Positions 34,725-43,487 of a stretch of 64,000 nucleotides of DNA are shown piece after piece. Within the stretch, counting starts at the first letter, position 1, and each line of letters opens with the position of its first letter. The position numbers and the translations under genes are program-made. This DNA comes from Flavobacterium sp. HSC-32F16 (GTDB lineage Bacteria; Bacteroidota; Bacteroidia; Flavobacteriales; Flavobacteriaceae): NCBI RefSeq assembly GCF_024171645.1, contig NZ_JALKAC010000001.1, positions 1,240,001 to 1,304,000 on the forward strand, in the 5' to 3' direction. The notes beneath the pieces were generated by a model, which worked only from the letters and a program-made list of their open reading frames with translations, made no database searches and was not told where the DNA came from.

Positions 34725-35523
34725 TCTTTGTTTTCTTTTATCAATGTTTTTGGGATATTCTCAGGTGGTAATAAAAGATACCATAACAGTAAGAGACCTC
34801 GATAATCAAAAACCAAAAACTGAAACTGCAAAACCAAAACCTGCGGTTAAAGAGATCAAAAAAGACAGTATTCCTGTAAAAACAGATCGTTATGGTTTAA
34901 GAGTGGGTGTCGATTTATATAAACTGACCAGAGCTTTTTATGACAAAGATTATAAAGGAATTGAATTTACAGCAGACTGGCGTTTAACCAAAAAGTATTA
35001 CATCGCCGCCGAATTAGGTTTTGAAGATAAAACTACTGATGATGATAGATTAAATTCTACAGCTACAGGAACCTATATTAAAGGAGGTTTTGACTATAAC
35101 TTGTATGACAACTGGCTTGATATGGAAAACCTTATTACGATTGGTTTAAGAGGAGGTTTTAGTTCTTTCAGCCAGGATTTAAACAGTTATAAAATTTATA
35201 ATCCAAATCCGTATTGGGGAGAACAGCCTGCCGTTTCGGTAAACCAAAAATACAGCGGATTATCTGCTGCATGGCTGGAAGTTGCATTGGGAGTTAAAGC
35301 CAAAGTTTTTAATAATGTCTTTGTTGGATTTGGCGTACAGCTTAAACTTTTGGCAATGAACAACAAGCCTTCAGGATTTGATAATCTTTATATTCCGGGT
35401 TTCAACAGAACGTATGACGGAAGTTTTGGAGTAGGATTCAACTATACTGTTTCTTATTTCATTCCAATTTACAAGAAAAAAACAATTGTGCCTGAAATAA
35501 TAAACCAAGCTCCTAAAAAGTAA
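34696..35523 (+). CDS. DUF6048 family outer-membrane beta-barrel
   Basis: A 275-residue protein starting at the ATG 34696 (ten codons after the first ATG in the frame), with a signal peptide (FSLCFLLSMFLGYSQ). A Lys/Pro-rich linker (about 30-65) precedes a beta-strand-rich region of alternating aromatic and polar residues, as in small outer-membrane barrels: VGVDLYKLTRAFYDKDYKG and YNLYDNWLDMENLITIGLRG. It matches DUF6048 by pattern. Start and upstream stop overlap by 29 bases, so translation is coupled. Confidence 0.83.
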   Translation: MKHTLKHTFSLCFLLSMFLGYSQVVIKDTITVRDLDNQKPKTETAKPKPAVKEIKKDSIPVKTDRYGLRVGVDLYKLTRAFYDKDYKGIEFTADWRLTKKYYIAAELGFEDKTTDDDRLNSTATGTYIKGGFDYNLYDNWLDMENLITIGLRGGFSSFSQDLNSYKIYNPNPYWGEQPAVSVNQKYSGLSAAWLEVALGVKAKVFNNVFVGFGVQLKLLAMNNKPSGFDNLYIPGFNRTYDGSFGVGFNYTVSYFIPIYKKKTIVPEIINQAPKK

Positions 35524-35537
35524 AGCTTCTTAAATAT

Positions 35538-35580
35538 AAAAAAAGCCCTGAATTTAGAAATTCAGGGCTTTTTTATTTTT
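35538..35580 (+). terminator. Terminator after the rlmD operon
   Basis: GCCCTGAATTT (35545-35555) pairs with AAATTCAGGGC (35558-35568), with flanking A and T runs. It can also stop the convergent racemase transcript. Confidence 0.8.
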
Positions 35581-36272
35581 TTAAGACAACTGAAATTCAA
35601 CAGCTGCTTTTGCGTGTATCAAAGTCGTATCAAAAATAGGAACAGATAAATCTCCTTCTTTAATTACTAGCGGAATTTCAGTACATCCTAAAATAATGCC
35701 TTCTGCTCCGTTTTTAATCAATTGATCTGCGATTTCTAAATAGCGTTTTTCGTTTCATTGGTTACGATTCCTCTTCCCAATTCTTCAAAAATAGTGTAAT
35801 GAATAAAATTTTTATCATCCTCGCTTATTGGAATTATAGCTTCGATTCCTTTATCAGCAAGTTTATTTTTAAAAAAGTCAAGTTCCATTGTAAACTTAGT
35901 TCCCAATAATCCCACTTTTTTAAGCTGCTGTTTTTGAATTTCCAGAGCTGTTTCAGCAGCAATATGAATAATTGGTAAACCAATTGCTTCCTGAAGTTTA
36001 TCTGCAATTAAATGCATCGTATTAGCACATAAAACAATAGCTTCTGCCCCGCCCGATTTTAAAAAGTCACATCCTTTAAAAAGCATATTAAAGGTAGAAT
36101 CCCAATCGTTATTATCGTTGTTTTTCTTAATATCAGCATAATTAAAAGAGTAAACTAAACATTCAGAGAAGTTTAACCCTCCAAGCTTTTCATTTATTCC
36201 AAGATTTATAAGTTTGTAATAATCTGTAGTCGAAACCCAGCTTATACCGCCAATAAGTCCTATTTTCTTCAT
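35581..36272 (-). pseudogene. Frameshifted aspartate/glutamate racemase
   Basis: The first 178 codons (36272 to 35736) read MKKIGLIGGISWVSTTDYY and carry the first catalytic Cys in VLCANTMH (C82), then stop early. In another frame the family's second catalytic region follows at once: GAEGIILGCTEIPLVIK, ending at the stop at 35581-35583. Adding one base to the A5 run at 35746-35750 restores a 230-residue enzyme, the normal length. It is either a one-base deletion that removes the second Cys or a sequencing error. Confidence 0.8.
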
Positions 36273-36290
36273 ATTGCTGATTTAAAAAAA

Positions 36291-36527
36291 TTATCCAATT
36301 TCTCTAATACCTTTTATAAAAATCCATTTCATAAAAAGTTTTTCACCGTCTTTTGTTTTCACGGCCTGAAATTTAGGCGAAATCAAAGTAGCCACAATAA
36401 AAGCAGTCATCGGAATCCAAAGTCCTGTTAGACCAGTATACATAGCCACCAAAAATCTTCCTAAAATAAATAAAATTGCGAAACATCCTAATTGATATAG
36501 AAATGCTCTTACTTGTAGTTTTGACAT
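36291..36527 (-). CDS. Small two-span membrane protein
   Basis: A 78-residue protein with two hydrophobic spans (about 8-27 and 33-50) and a basic C-terminal segment. I do not recognise the family. It lies 18 bases upstream of the racemase gene on the same strand and is probably cotranscribed. A TTAG-word repeat stretch precedes it. Confidence 0.7.
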   Translation of the reverse strand: MSKLQVRAFLYQLGCFAILFILGRFLVAMYTGLTGLWIPMTAFIVATLISPKFQAVKTKDGEKLFMKWIFIKGIREIG

Positions 36528-36651
36528 TTTTTTTAAAGTTACTAAGGTTCTGAGATGCTAAGGTCCTAAGTTTTCTCTTCTTTGAACTTAACCTCTTAAA
36601 ACCTGAATTATGATTTATACTTAAAGCTAAATTTCTTAGTGCCTTAGAATC

Positions 36652-37809
36652 TTATTGCTGAAATTTCGTTCTCTTACTTCCTTCGTACATTTCGTATTTT
36701 ACCAAACGTGCTTCAAGACTTCCGTTAAAAAGTTTGATTTTTCTTGATGGTTTTAATCCAACGAATTTTAAAGCTTCCAGATTTGCTGTGATGAACCAGG
36801 CATTTGTTCCAGGATAATTTTTCTTTAAAGTATCACCTATATTTTTGTAAAATTCTTCCATATGAATATCCAAACGTTCATCATATGGTGGATTAAAAAC
36901 AATATGAAGTTTTCCTTCAACCGTTTTTTCGGTATCAAAAAAGTTATCTTCCTGAATCGTTATATAATCTTCAAGATTGGCATTTTTAATATTATCTTTT
37001 GCTTTGCTAACGGCACTTGGTGCTTTATCAAAACCTTTTATTGTATAATGAAACTCTCTTGTTTTCTTCATTAAACTGTCAACGATTGTATCAAATAAAT
37101 CATTATCCCAGTCTTTCCATTTCTCAAAAGCAAACTCCTTACGGTTAATGTTTGCCGGAATATTGCAGGCAATCATTGCAGCTTCGGCAAGAAAAGTTCC
37201 AGAACCACACATTGGATCTAAAAAATGAGTTTGTCCATCCCAGCCTGATAATAATAGAATTCCAGCTGCTAAAACCTCGTTTATAGGTGCAATATTAGTT
37301 GCTGTTCTATAACCGCGCTGATGAAGTGAATTTCCAGAAGTATCCAAAGCAACCGAAACCTGATCTTTATCGATATGAACATTAATTCTTAAATCCGGAT
37401 ATTGTTTATCAATACTTGGCCGCTGTCCAGTTCTTTCTCTAAACTGGTCAACAATAGCATCTTTACATTTTTGAGAAACAAATTCAGAATGATTAAAATA
37501 AGTCGAATGCACCGTTGCATCAATAACAAAAGTCTGGTTGGCATTTAGCAGTTTCGACCAGTTTATGCCCGAAATTCCTTTGTATAATGCCTGTTCGTTA
37601 TTAGCTCTAAAAGAATAAATTGGTTTTAAGACTTTAAGGGCCGTTCTAAGCGATAAATTAGCTTTATACATAAAACCTTTATCCCCTTTAAAACTTACCA
37701 TTCTTACGCCTTTTTCAACATCCTGAGCCCCAAGCGCAAGCAATTCTTTCTCTAATATCTCTTCAAAGCCAAAAAAACATTTGGCTATCATTCTAAAATT
37801 TTCTTCCAT
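36652..37809 (-). CDS. THUMP domain RNA guanine-N2 methyltransferase
   Basis: A 385-residue SAM-dependent RNA methyltransferase, starting at the ATG 37809. The N-terminal THUMP region has MIAKCFFGFEEILEKELLAL and GVRMVSFKG. The methyltransferase core has HFLDPMCGSGTFLAEAAMIA (motif I) and the amino-methylation motif IVFNPPYDERL (NPPY). It resembles the RlmL guanine-N2 enzymes that modify rRNA; the exact target is not known. It is divergent from another methyltransferase gene. Confidence 0.9.
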   Translation of the reverse strand: MEENFRMIAKCFFGFEEILEKELLALGAQDVEKGVRMVSFKGDKGFMYKANLSLRTALKVLKPIYSFRANNEQALYKGISGINWSKLLNANQTFVIDATVHSTYFNHSEFVSQKCKDAIVDQFRERTGQRPSIDKQYPDLRINVHIDKDQVSVALDTSGNSLHQRGYRTATNIAPINEVLAAGILLLSGWDGQTHFLDPMCGSGTFLAEAAMIACNIPANINRKEFAFEKWKDWDNDLFDTIVDSLMKKTREFHYTIKGFDKAPSAVSKAKDNIKNANLEDYITIQEDNFFDTEKTVEGKLHIVFNPPYDERLDIHMEEFYKNIGDTLKKNYPGTNAWFITANLEALKFVGLKPSRKIKLFNGSLEARLVKYEMYEGSKRTKFQQ

Positions 37810-37903
37810 CTTTATTTTTGTATTAAAAAACAACTCCAATCACAGACACACTGCAGTGCATCTTTACCATTTATTTAGGTATCCTCGCGAAATAGTTATT
37901 TTT

Positions 37904-37928
37904 CGGCAAAAATACACTAAATTTGCCG
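37904..37928. promoter_or_regulatory. Inverted repeat over back-to-back promoters
   Basis: CGGCAAA (37904-37910) and TTTGCCG (37922-37928) form an inverted repeat. TAAATTTG at 37918-37925 is a plus-strand -7 box for the downstream methyltransferase, and TATTTTTG on the minus strand (37907-37914) is one for the THUMP gene. Both boxes fall inside the repeat. Confidence 0.45.
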
Positions 37929-37955
37929 GACTTTATATTAATTGAAATAGAATAA

Positions 37956-38720
37956 ATGTCTGACGCAACGAACTCATCAACACCAAATCAGGATAGAAAT
38001 ACCGAAAACTGGTTTACATCATGGTTTGATACTCCATATTATCACATCTTATACAAGGATAGAAACTATAGAGAAGCTCAGATTTTCATGGATAATTTAA
38101 CGCATTACTTAAATCTTCCTGAAAAAGCGAAAGTGCTTGATTTAGCCTGCGGAAAAGGACGCCATTCTATTTACCTAAACCAATTAGGTTATAACGTTTT
38201 AGGTGCTGATTTATCTGAAAACAGCATTGCCGAAGCCAGTAAAAACAGCAACGAACACCTTCATTTTAAAGTGCACGATATGCGCGAACCTTTTGAAGAA
38301 AAATTCGATGCTATTTTTAATCTTTTTACCAGTTTTGGTTACTTCGAAAACGACGAAGACAACCTGACAACTCTTAAAGCAGTCAAAGAAAGTTTATCCG
38401 AATATGGTTTTGCCGTGATCGATTTCATGAACGTAACTCAGGTAATTGAAACTCTGGTTCCCGAAGAAATAAAAACCGTTGACGAAATTGATTTTCATAT
38501 TAAAAGATATGTTGAAGACGGACATATTTTAAAAGAAATTGACTTTGAAGACCAAGGCAGAAAATATCATTTTACTGAAAAAGTAAAAGCGTTAACCTTA
38601 AAAGATTTTCAGGATTTAATGGACGAAGCAGGAATTTATCTTTTAGATATTTTTGGAGATTACAAGCTTAAAAAATTCCATAAAACCGAAAGCGAAAGAT
38701 TAATCATGATTTTTAAATAG
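37956..38720 (+). CDS. Class I SAM-dependent methyltransferase
   Basis: A 254-residue soluble methyltransferase with the SAM loop KVLDLACGKGRHSIYLNQLG near residue 60, the acidic ribose contact GADLSENSI, and FDAIFNLFTSFGYFENDEDN. The pattern is of small-molecule (ubiquinone/tocopherol-type or tellurite-type) methyltransferases. The substrate is unknown. It is divergent from the THUMP gene and followed by a ZIP transporter. Confidence 0.87.
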   Translation: MSDATNSSTPNQDRNTENWFTSWFDTPYYHILYKDRNYREAQIFMDNLTHYLNLPEKAKVLDLACGKGRHSIYLNQLGYNVLGADLSENSIAEASKNSNEHLHFKVHDMREPFEEKFDAIFNLFTSFGYFENDEDNLTTLKAVKESLSEYGFAVIDFMNVTQVIETLVPEEIKTVDEIDFHIKRYVEDGHILKEIDFEDQGRKYHFTEKVKALTLKDFQDLMDEAGIYLLDIFGDYKLKKFHKTESERLIMIFK

Positions 38721-38740
38721 GTTTAATTGGTAAACCGTTT

Positions 38741-38763
38741 ATTTGTTTAACCGTTAAACAAAT
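38741..38763. promoter_or_regulatory. 23-base palindrome before the ZIP gene
   Basis: ATTTGTTTAAC and GTTAAACAAAT flank a single C, 42 bases before the ZIP transporter ATG. It could be an operator, for example of a metal-sensing repressor, or part of the AAACNATT-like low-complexity words in this gap. Confidence 0.4.
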
Positions 38764-38805
38764 ACAGCGATTAAACAATAAAAAAAACGATTAAACAAAC
38801 TAAAA

Positions 38806-39474
38806 ATGAACTATTTACTACCCTTATTTTCTGTACTTTTAGGATATAGTGTGGCTTTGTTTATAAAACCAGAAAACAAAAGCAATTTAAAATTACTGCT
38901 CGCATTCAGCGGTTCATTTTTGTTATCGTTAACTGTAATGCATCTTCTGCCCGAAGTTTACAGCACTCACAATCATAAAATTGGTGTGTTTATAATGGTG
39001 GGGATTTTATTTCAGATCATTTTGGAATTTTTCTCAAAAGGAGCCGAACACGGACACGTTCACGGCCATGCAAAAATGACGCAGATTCCGTGGTTACTTT
39101 TCATCAGTTTATGCATTCATGCCTTTTTAGAAGGTTTTCCGGTAAGTCACCATCACGATTTAGCTGTTGGAATTGCCATTCATCATTTGCCAATTGCCGT
39201 GATTTTAACCACTTTTTTCATCAATGCCGATCTTAACAAAAAAGCCATTTTTGCTTTTATGCTCACTTTCGCTGTTATGACACCGCTTGGAACAGTGGCA
39301 TCTGAATATCTCCCAATTTTAAACGATTATTATACAGAAATAACCGCAATCGTAATTGGTATTTTATTCCATATTTCGTCAACCATTATTTTTGAAAGCA
39401 GCGAAGGACATAAATTTAATATCGCCAAAGTTTCGATGATCGTTCTCGGAATCCTATTGGCATTCTTTTTATAA
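38806..39474 (+). CDS. ZIP family metal transporter
   Basis: A 222-residue membrane protein with about eight hydrophobic spans. The His-rich loop GAEHGHVHGHAKM and the metal-site helices HAFLEGFPVSHHHDLAVG and IHHLPIAVILTT match ZIP zinc/divalent metal importers. The length is at the short end of the family. A palindrome lies upstream. It stands alone, and a dispersed inverted repeat follows. Confidence 0.87.
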   Translation: MNYLLPLFSVLLGYSVALFIKPENKSNLKLLLAFSGSFLLSLTVMHLLPEVYSTHNHKIGVFIMVGILFQIILEFFSKGAEHGHVHGHAKMTQIPWLLFISLCIHAFLEGFPVSHHHDLAVGIAIHHLPIAVILTTFFINADLNKKAIFAFMLTFAVMTPLGTVASEYLPILNDYYTEITAIVIGILFHISSTIIFESSEGHKFNIAKVSMIVLGILLAFFL

Positions 39475-39489
39475 TCTGGGCGATTTAAT

Positions 39490-39605
39490 AAAAAAATGCT
39501 CCAGAGAAGCAGAATATATATAGCAATTATTTACCCCTGATTTTAAGCTCCAGAGGAGCGAACATACATTATTTAAAAATATGCCGCTCCTCTGGAGCTT
39601 TGAAT
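39490..39605. repeat. Dispersed GCTCCAGAGGAGCG inverted repeat
   Basis: AAGCTCCAGAGGAGCG (39545-39560) and its complement (39585-39600) form 16-base arms around a 24-base loop. A third partial copy, GCTCCAGAGAAGC, lies at 39499-39511. From memory, words like this are common in Flavobacterium intergenic DNA. Confidence 0.75.
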
Positions 39606-39636
39606 TATCTAATTATCAAATCGACTAATTCTCTAA

Positions 39637-42024
39637 TTATTTCCCAGTTCGTTTTTTCTCCTCTTTATTTCCAAAATCGCGTTCCTGAACTTTAATTTTC
39701 TTATTCCCAAAATTATAAGTTACAGATAATCTGGCAAATCTGTTACTTTCATTTTGACTGTAAACCTGAGTTACGCCGTTTACAATCGATTTATACCCTT
39801 TTAAATACGAAGTATTAAAAATATCATTAACCAAAAAAGTCAACTGTAAATTGTTTTTCAGGAAACTTTGTCTTACCGATAGATTCAAACCCGACATATA
39901 CCCTATTTCATACAAACCTTTTTTGAAAGGCGAACTGTAAAAATATTCCAATTGCAGTTTTGTAGTTTCACGCAGCGAAAAAGTATTTTCGGTTGTAAAA
40001 TAAACTTGTTCAGTATTTGACGGAACCGCATTTATATTCGAAATAAATGAAGTTTTTGAACCCAAAAGATAAATCGAAGTCTGCGTTTCAAACCAGCTTG
40101 TAACTTCAGCCGAATAACTTTCTCCAATTCCAAAGGAACTTTCATCAAAATAATTTTCTCTTGTTATAACCTGCGTATTAATTTCAGGATCAGAAGTAAA
40201 AACAACACCGTAACCATTCGTCATTCTGTTAAAGAAAATATTAGTTCTTAAATTCTTTTTAAATGAATACGTAAAATCAAAATTATTGCTAAAAGAAGGT
40301 CTTAAAAACGGATTTCCTTCTGAATAACTATTACTATTAATGTAAGATCGAAACGGATTTAATAATCCAAAACCCGGACGATTAATACGTTTTCCGTAAG
40401 TAAAATTAAAACCGTGATTGTCATTCAATTGATAATCCAGATACACGCTTGGAAACAATTTTAAATACTCATTTTTTACTTCCTGATTTAAAGTTTCAGA
40501 ATAACCGTTTGTCTGCGTATTTTCTAATCTTAAACCCAATTGAACAGAGAATTTATCGTTTAATTTCTTGTTGCCATTAATATAAACCGCCTGATTATTC
40601 TCTTTATATTCAAACACATTCGACTGATTTGGATCTAAAACTTCGTTTCCAGAAATAGTATTGTAATAAAACACATCACTGTTGCTTTTTATAAAACTTA
40701 CTTTTCCTCCGTAAGACAAATCAAAAGCTTTCATTGGATGTTCCATATCCGCTTTTAAACTAAAATTATCAATATTCTGGTTTGAGTTATTTCGCGCTGA
40801 TTGATTGGTATTTTGATATGTTCCGCCTGTCGAGTAGGATTTGGCAACGAAGTTTTTATCGAATTTTGAATCGTAAGAGAAATAATCTAAATCAACGCTG
40901 ACTTTTCTTCCAATTGAATCTAATTTTGAAATTAAATGCGCATTATAAGTCTGACTTCCTGAATATTTATCATTAAAACCTTTATTAACCAACAGCGAAT
41001 CAACTGAATTTGAAGAATTAAAAATCTTGATAACCGTATTCGAATTCATATCAGGATTGTAACTTTCGTTTAAATATTGAAACCCGATTGTCGTTTTGTC
41101 CGAAACATCATAATCTAAAGAAAAACGGCCAGAAATACTGTTTTCTTTCTGTCTAGAAACATCTCTTAATTCCCAAAGTCCAGTTGGATAATAAATATCT
41201 AAATCTTCTGTATTGTTTGTATTTCCAATACGCCCGTTGCCACTGAAAGCAAATCGGAATTTATTTTTGTTGTAGAAAAAGCTGTTTCTTAAAGTATAAA
41301 TTCCGTACTTATTTTGGTCGTAAGACATTGTTGTCGCGTTTTTCCATGAATCGCGCATTCCTTTTTTCAAAATAATATTGATAATGCCGCCTGTTCCATT
41401 CGCCTCATATTTTGCCGGCGGATTTGCTATAACCTCAATACTTTTAATATCATTTGCCGAAATTGCTTTCAGGAAACTATTCAATTCTTCACCGGATAAT
41501 TCAATCATTCTGCCATCGATCATGATTCTTGATGTGCCTTTGCCTAAAATATTGATTGTACTGTTCTTTACTACAACGCCTGGTGCTGTATTTATTGCTG
41601 CAAGCGCATCTCCCCCAGCAACCGAAATATTATTTTCTACATTATAAACTACACGATCGATTTTCTGTTCTACCGTTTTCTTTTTGTTTTTAATCACAAC
41701 TTCTCCCAAATGGGTTGTTGTTTCTTTCAAAATAAGAATTCCTAAATCGGTATCTTTTTCTATCGAAATTTCTTTTTCATATTCTGAAAATCCCAAAAGA
41801 CTGATTCCAATTTTATAAATTCCTTTTTTAAGATTGATTTCAAAAGTTCCGTCTTGTTTCGTTGTTGTTCCATCGATTATTTTTCCTTCTGAATTGAATA
41901 TGGAAACATCTGCCCATTGCAAATTTGCAGTTTCATTTGACACTTTCCCTTTTAATTTTAAAGTTGACTGCGCTAAACAAAACAAAGGCAATAATAAAAA
42001 GATAAGGAGATTTGACTTTTTCAT
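39637..42024 (-). CDS. TonB-dependent outer-membrane receptor, beta-barrel
   Basis: A 795-residue outer-membrane protein. A signal peptide (LLLPLFCLAQS) is followed by a carboxypeptidase-regulatory-like domain (about 20-100), a plug region (about 125-220) and a long beta-barrel, with alternating aromatic and polar segments up to residue 770 (OMP_b-brl_3 type). It probably takes up a siderophore, peptide or other ligand. No SusD partner is present. The AraC-like gene upstream on the same strand is a candidate regulator. The last residues form a basic tail. Confidence 0.88.
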   Translation of the reverse strand: MKKSNLLIFLLLPLFCLAQSTLKLKGKVSNETANLQWADVSIFNSEGKIIDGTTTKQDGTFEINLKKGIYKIGISLLGFSEYEKEISIEKDTDLGILILKETTTHLGEVVIKNKKKTVEQKIDRVVYNVENNISVAGGDALAAINTAPGVVVKNSTINILGKGTSRIMIDGRMIELSGEELNSFLKAISANDIKSIEVIANPPAKYEANGTGGIINIILKKGMRDSWKNATTMSYDQNKYGIYTLRNSFFYNKNKFRFAFSGNGRIGNTNNTEDLDIYYPTGLWELRDVSRQKENSISGRFSLDYDVSDKTTIGFQYLNESYNPDMNSNTVIKIFNSSNSVDSLLVNKGFNDKYSGSQTYNAHLISKLDSIGRKVSVDLDYFSYDSKFDKNFVAKSYSTGGTYQNTNQSARNNSNQNIDNFSLKADMEHPMKAFDLSYGGKVSFIKSNSDVFYYNTISGNEVLDPNQSNVFEYKENNQAVYINGNKKLNDKFSVQLGLRLENTQTNGYSETLNQEVKNEYLKLFPSVYLDYQLNDNHGFNFTYGKRINRPGFGLLNPFRSYINSNSYSEGNPFLRPSFSNNFDFTYSFKKNLRTNIFFNRMTNGYGVVFTSDPEINTQVITRENYFDESSFGIGESYSAEVTSWFETQTSIYLLGSKTSFISNINAVPSNTEQVYFTTENTFSLRETTKLQLEYFYSSPFKKGLYEIGYMSGLNLSVRQSFLKNNLQLTFLVNDIFNTSYLKGYKSIVNGVTQVYSQNESNRFARLSVTYNFGNKKIKVQERDFGNKEEKKRTGK

Positions 42025-42092
42025 AATTTCTAATTTTAACTTGTTCGATTAATTTGAAGCAAAGTTGCCTTAGAAAATCTCCCTGCGCGACC

Positions 42093-42141
42093 GACAAAAA
42101 AAAGTCGAACCATTTTCTAATCCCGAAATTGGTTCGACTTT
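42093..42141 (-). terminator. Terminator after the AraC-type gene
   Basis: AAAGTCGAACCA (42101-42112) pairs with TGGTTCGACTTT (42130-42141), with an A-run on the left that gives a T-run on the minus strand. It separates the regulator from the receptor gene. Confidence 0.65.
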
Positions 42142-42180
42142 ATTGGTTATGAAGTACGACTTTTTACAAAATACTCACTT

Positions 42181-43320
42181 TCAACTGTTTCTATAAGCTG
42201 TTGGCGTTAAATTGGTATATTTTTTAAAAGAAGTATTAAACGATGATTTTGAATTAAAACCCACTTCATATAAGATTTCTAAAACTGTGAGATCTTTTTT
42301 AAAGGGATTTTTTAAAATATTCATGGCTTTTTGAATGCGATATTCGTTTACAAAATCAAAAAAATGCTGATCGATATGATGATTAATCAAAACCGACAAA
42401 TCCCGAACTGGAATATTAATTTGATTGGCCAATTCCTGTATAGTAAGCGACGGATCGAGATAAGGTTCGTTCTCCGTCATATATTGCCTTAAAACCGATA
42501 TTTGAGAGTTAATCAAATCATTTTGAACGTTTCCAGTTTCTGTTTTTTGTTCGCCTTCCGGCAGAATATCTTTTGCCAGCTTCAATTTAGAATTTATTCC
42601 CCTAAAAAGTTCCGGATGATTTAAAGCTTTCATTATAAACCAGCAGGTAATCAATAAAGCAATGCTCCCAACTAAAACATTGGCCCAAATAAAGGTTTCA
42701 TTAAAATCAGTGTATCGCAATAAAGTTTTTAAAACGACAATAATATGTGCAATAAGGAAAACCGTAGTCATTTGAAAAAGCCATTTGTAAGTTGAAAAAC
42801 CGGTATTGGCATAATTCTCTAAATAAAGTTCTTTGTATTTCTTTAAAATTAAAAACACACCTACAATATAAAATATGTACTGAATCTCTACAATTGAATG
42901 AAAAATCAACATTTCAGGCATTTGATTGTGTACTTTAAAAAACAGAATTTTCTCTAGTTCACCAGCCAGATAAAATCTTGGAACAAAAATTAAATTAACA
43001 GCCAGAAATGGAAATGTATGCCATAAATGTTTCCATTGTAATCGAAAATCAGAATAACATACCGCGAGTACAAATAAATAAAACAGAGGCATTCCTAATA
43101 GGCAGGTAGTCCATCTAAAAACTTCTACATCTAATTGTCCATCAATAAATTCATAGAAAAAAAAGCCGCTAAGATCAATCGCAGATAAAATGAAAAAGAA
43201 AGCAAATAAACGGTTAGCGAGTTTATTTTCGGTTTTTACAGTAAATAAAAAAAAAGCCAGAAGCATGGAAACAAAAACAGCTATCCAGGCAATACCATTC
43301 AAAAAACTTAGTTTATCCAT
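42181..43320 (-). CDS. Membrane AraC-type regulator
   Basis: A 379-residue protein from the ATG at 43320 (a TTG lies seven codons upstream). The N-terminal part has about seven hydrophobic spans (5-225). The C-terminus (about 275-379) is an AraC/XylS helix-turn-helix: TIQELANQINIPVRDLSVLI, then IQKAMNILKN, and EVGFNSKSSFNTSFKKYT. This layout suggests membrane sensing coupled directly to DNA binding. The outer-membrane receptor gene is next downstream after a terminator; control of it is a guess. Confidence 0.87.
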   Translation of the reverse strand: MDKLSFLNGIAWIAVFVSMLLAFFLFTVKTENKLANRLFAFFFILSAIDLSGFFFYEFIDGQLDVEVFRWTTCLLGMPLFYLFVLAVCYSDFRLQWKHLWHTFPFLAVNLIFVPRFYLAGELEKILFFKVHNQMPEMLIFHSIVEIQYIFYIVGVFLILKKYKELYLENYANTGFSTYKWLFQMTTVFLIAHIIVVLKTLLRYTDFNETFIWANVLVGSIALLITCWFIMKALNHPELFRGINSKLKLAKDILPEGEQKTETGNVQNDLINSQISVLRQYMTENEPYLDPSLTIQELANQINIPVRDLSVLINHHIDQHFFDFVNEYRIQKAMNILKNPFKKDLTVLEILYEVGFNSKSSFNTSFKKYTNLTPTAYRNS

Positions 43321-43434
43321 TTGTTTACAAATATTAAACAAATATAATATTTTAGTTTTTGTAACAAAGCTTCATGAAAACCGTCCTTATAGAGAAAAAA
43401 TAGAAGAAAAAAAAGAGTATAAATCTTTGAGACT

Positions 43435-43466
43435 TTGCGAGATTGAGATAAAAAATATTAATTTTG
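43435..43466 (+). promoter_or_regulatory. murQ promoter
   Basis: TTG at 43435-43437, 21 bases, then TAATTTTG at 43459-43466. It lies 21 bases before the ATG at 43488. Confidence 0.4.
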
Positions 43467-43487
43467 ACTGGTCTAAATAACACTAAA

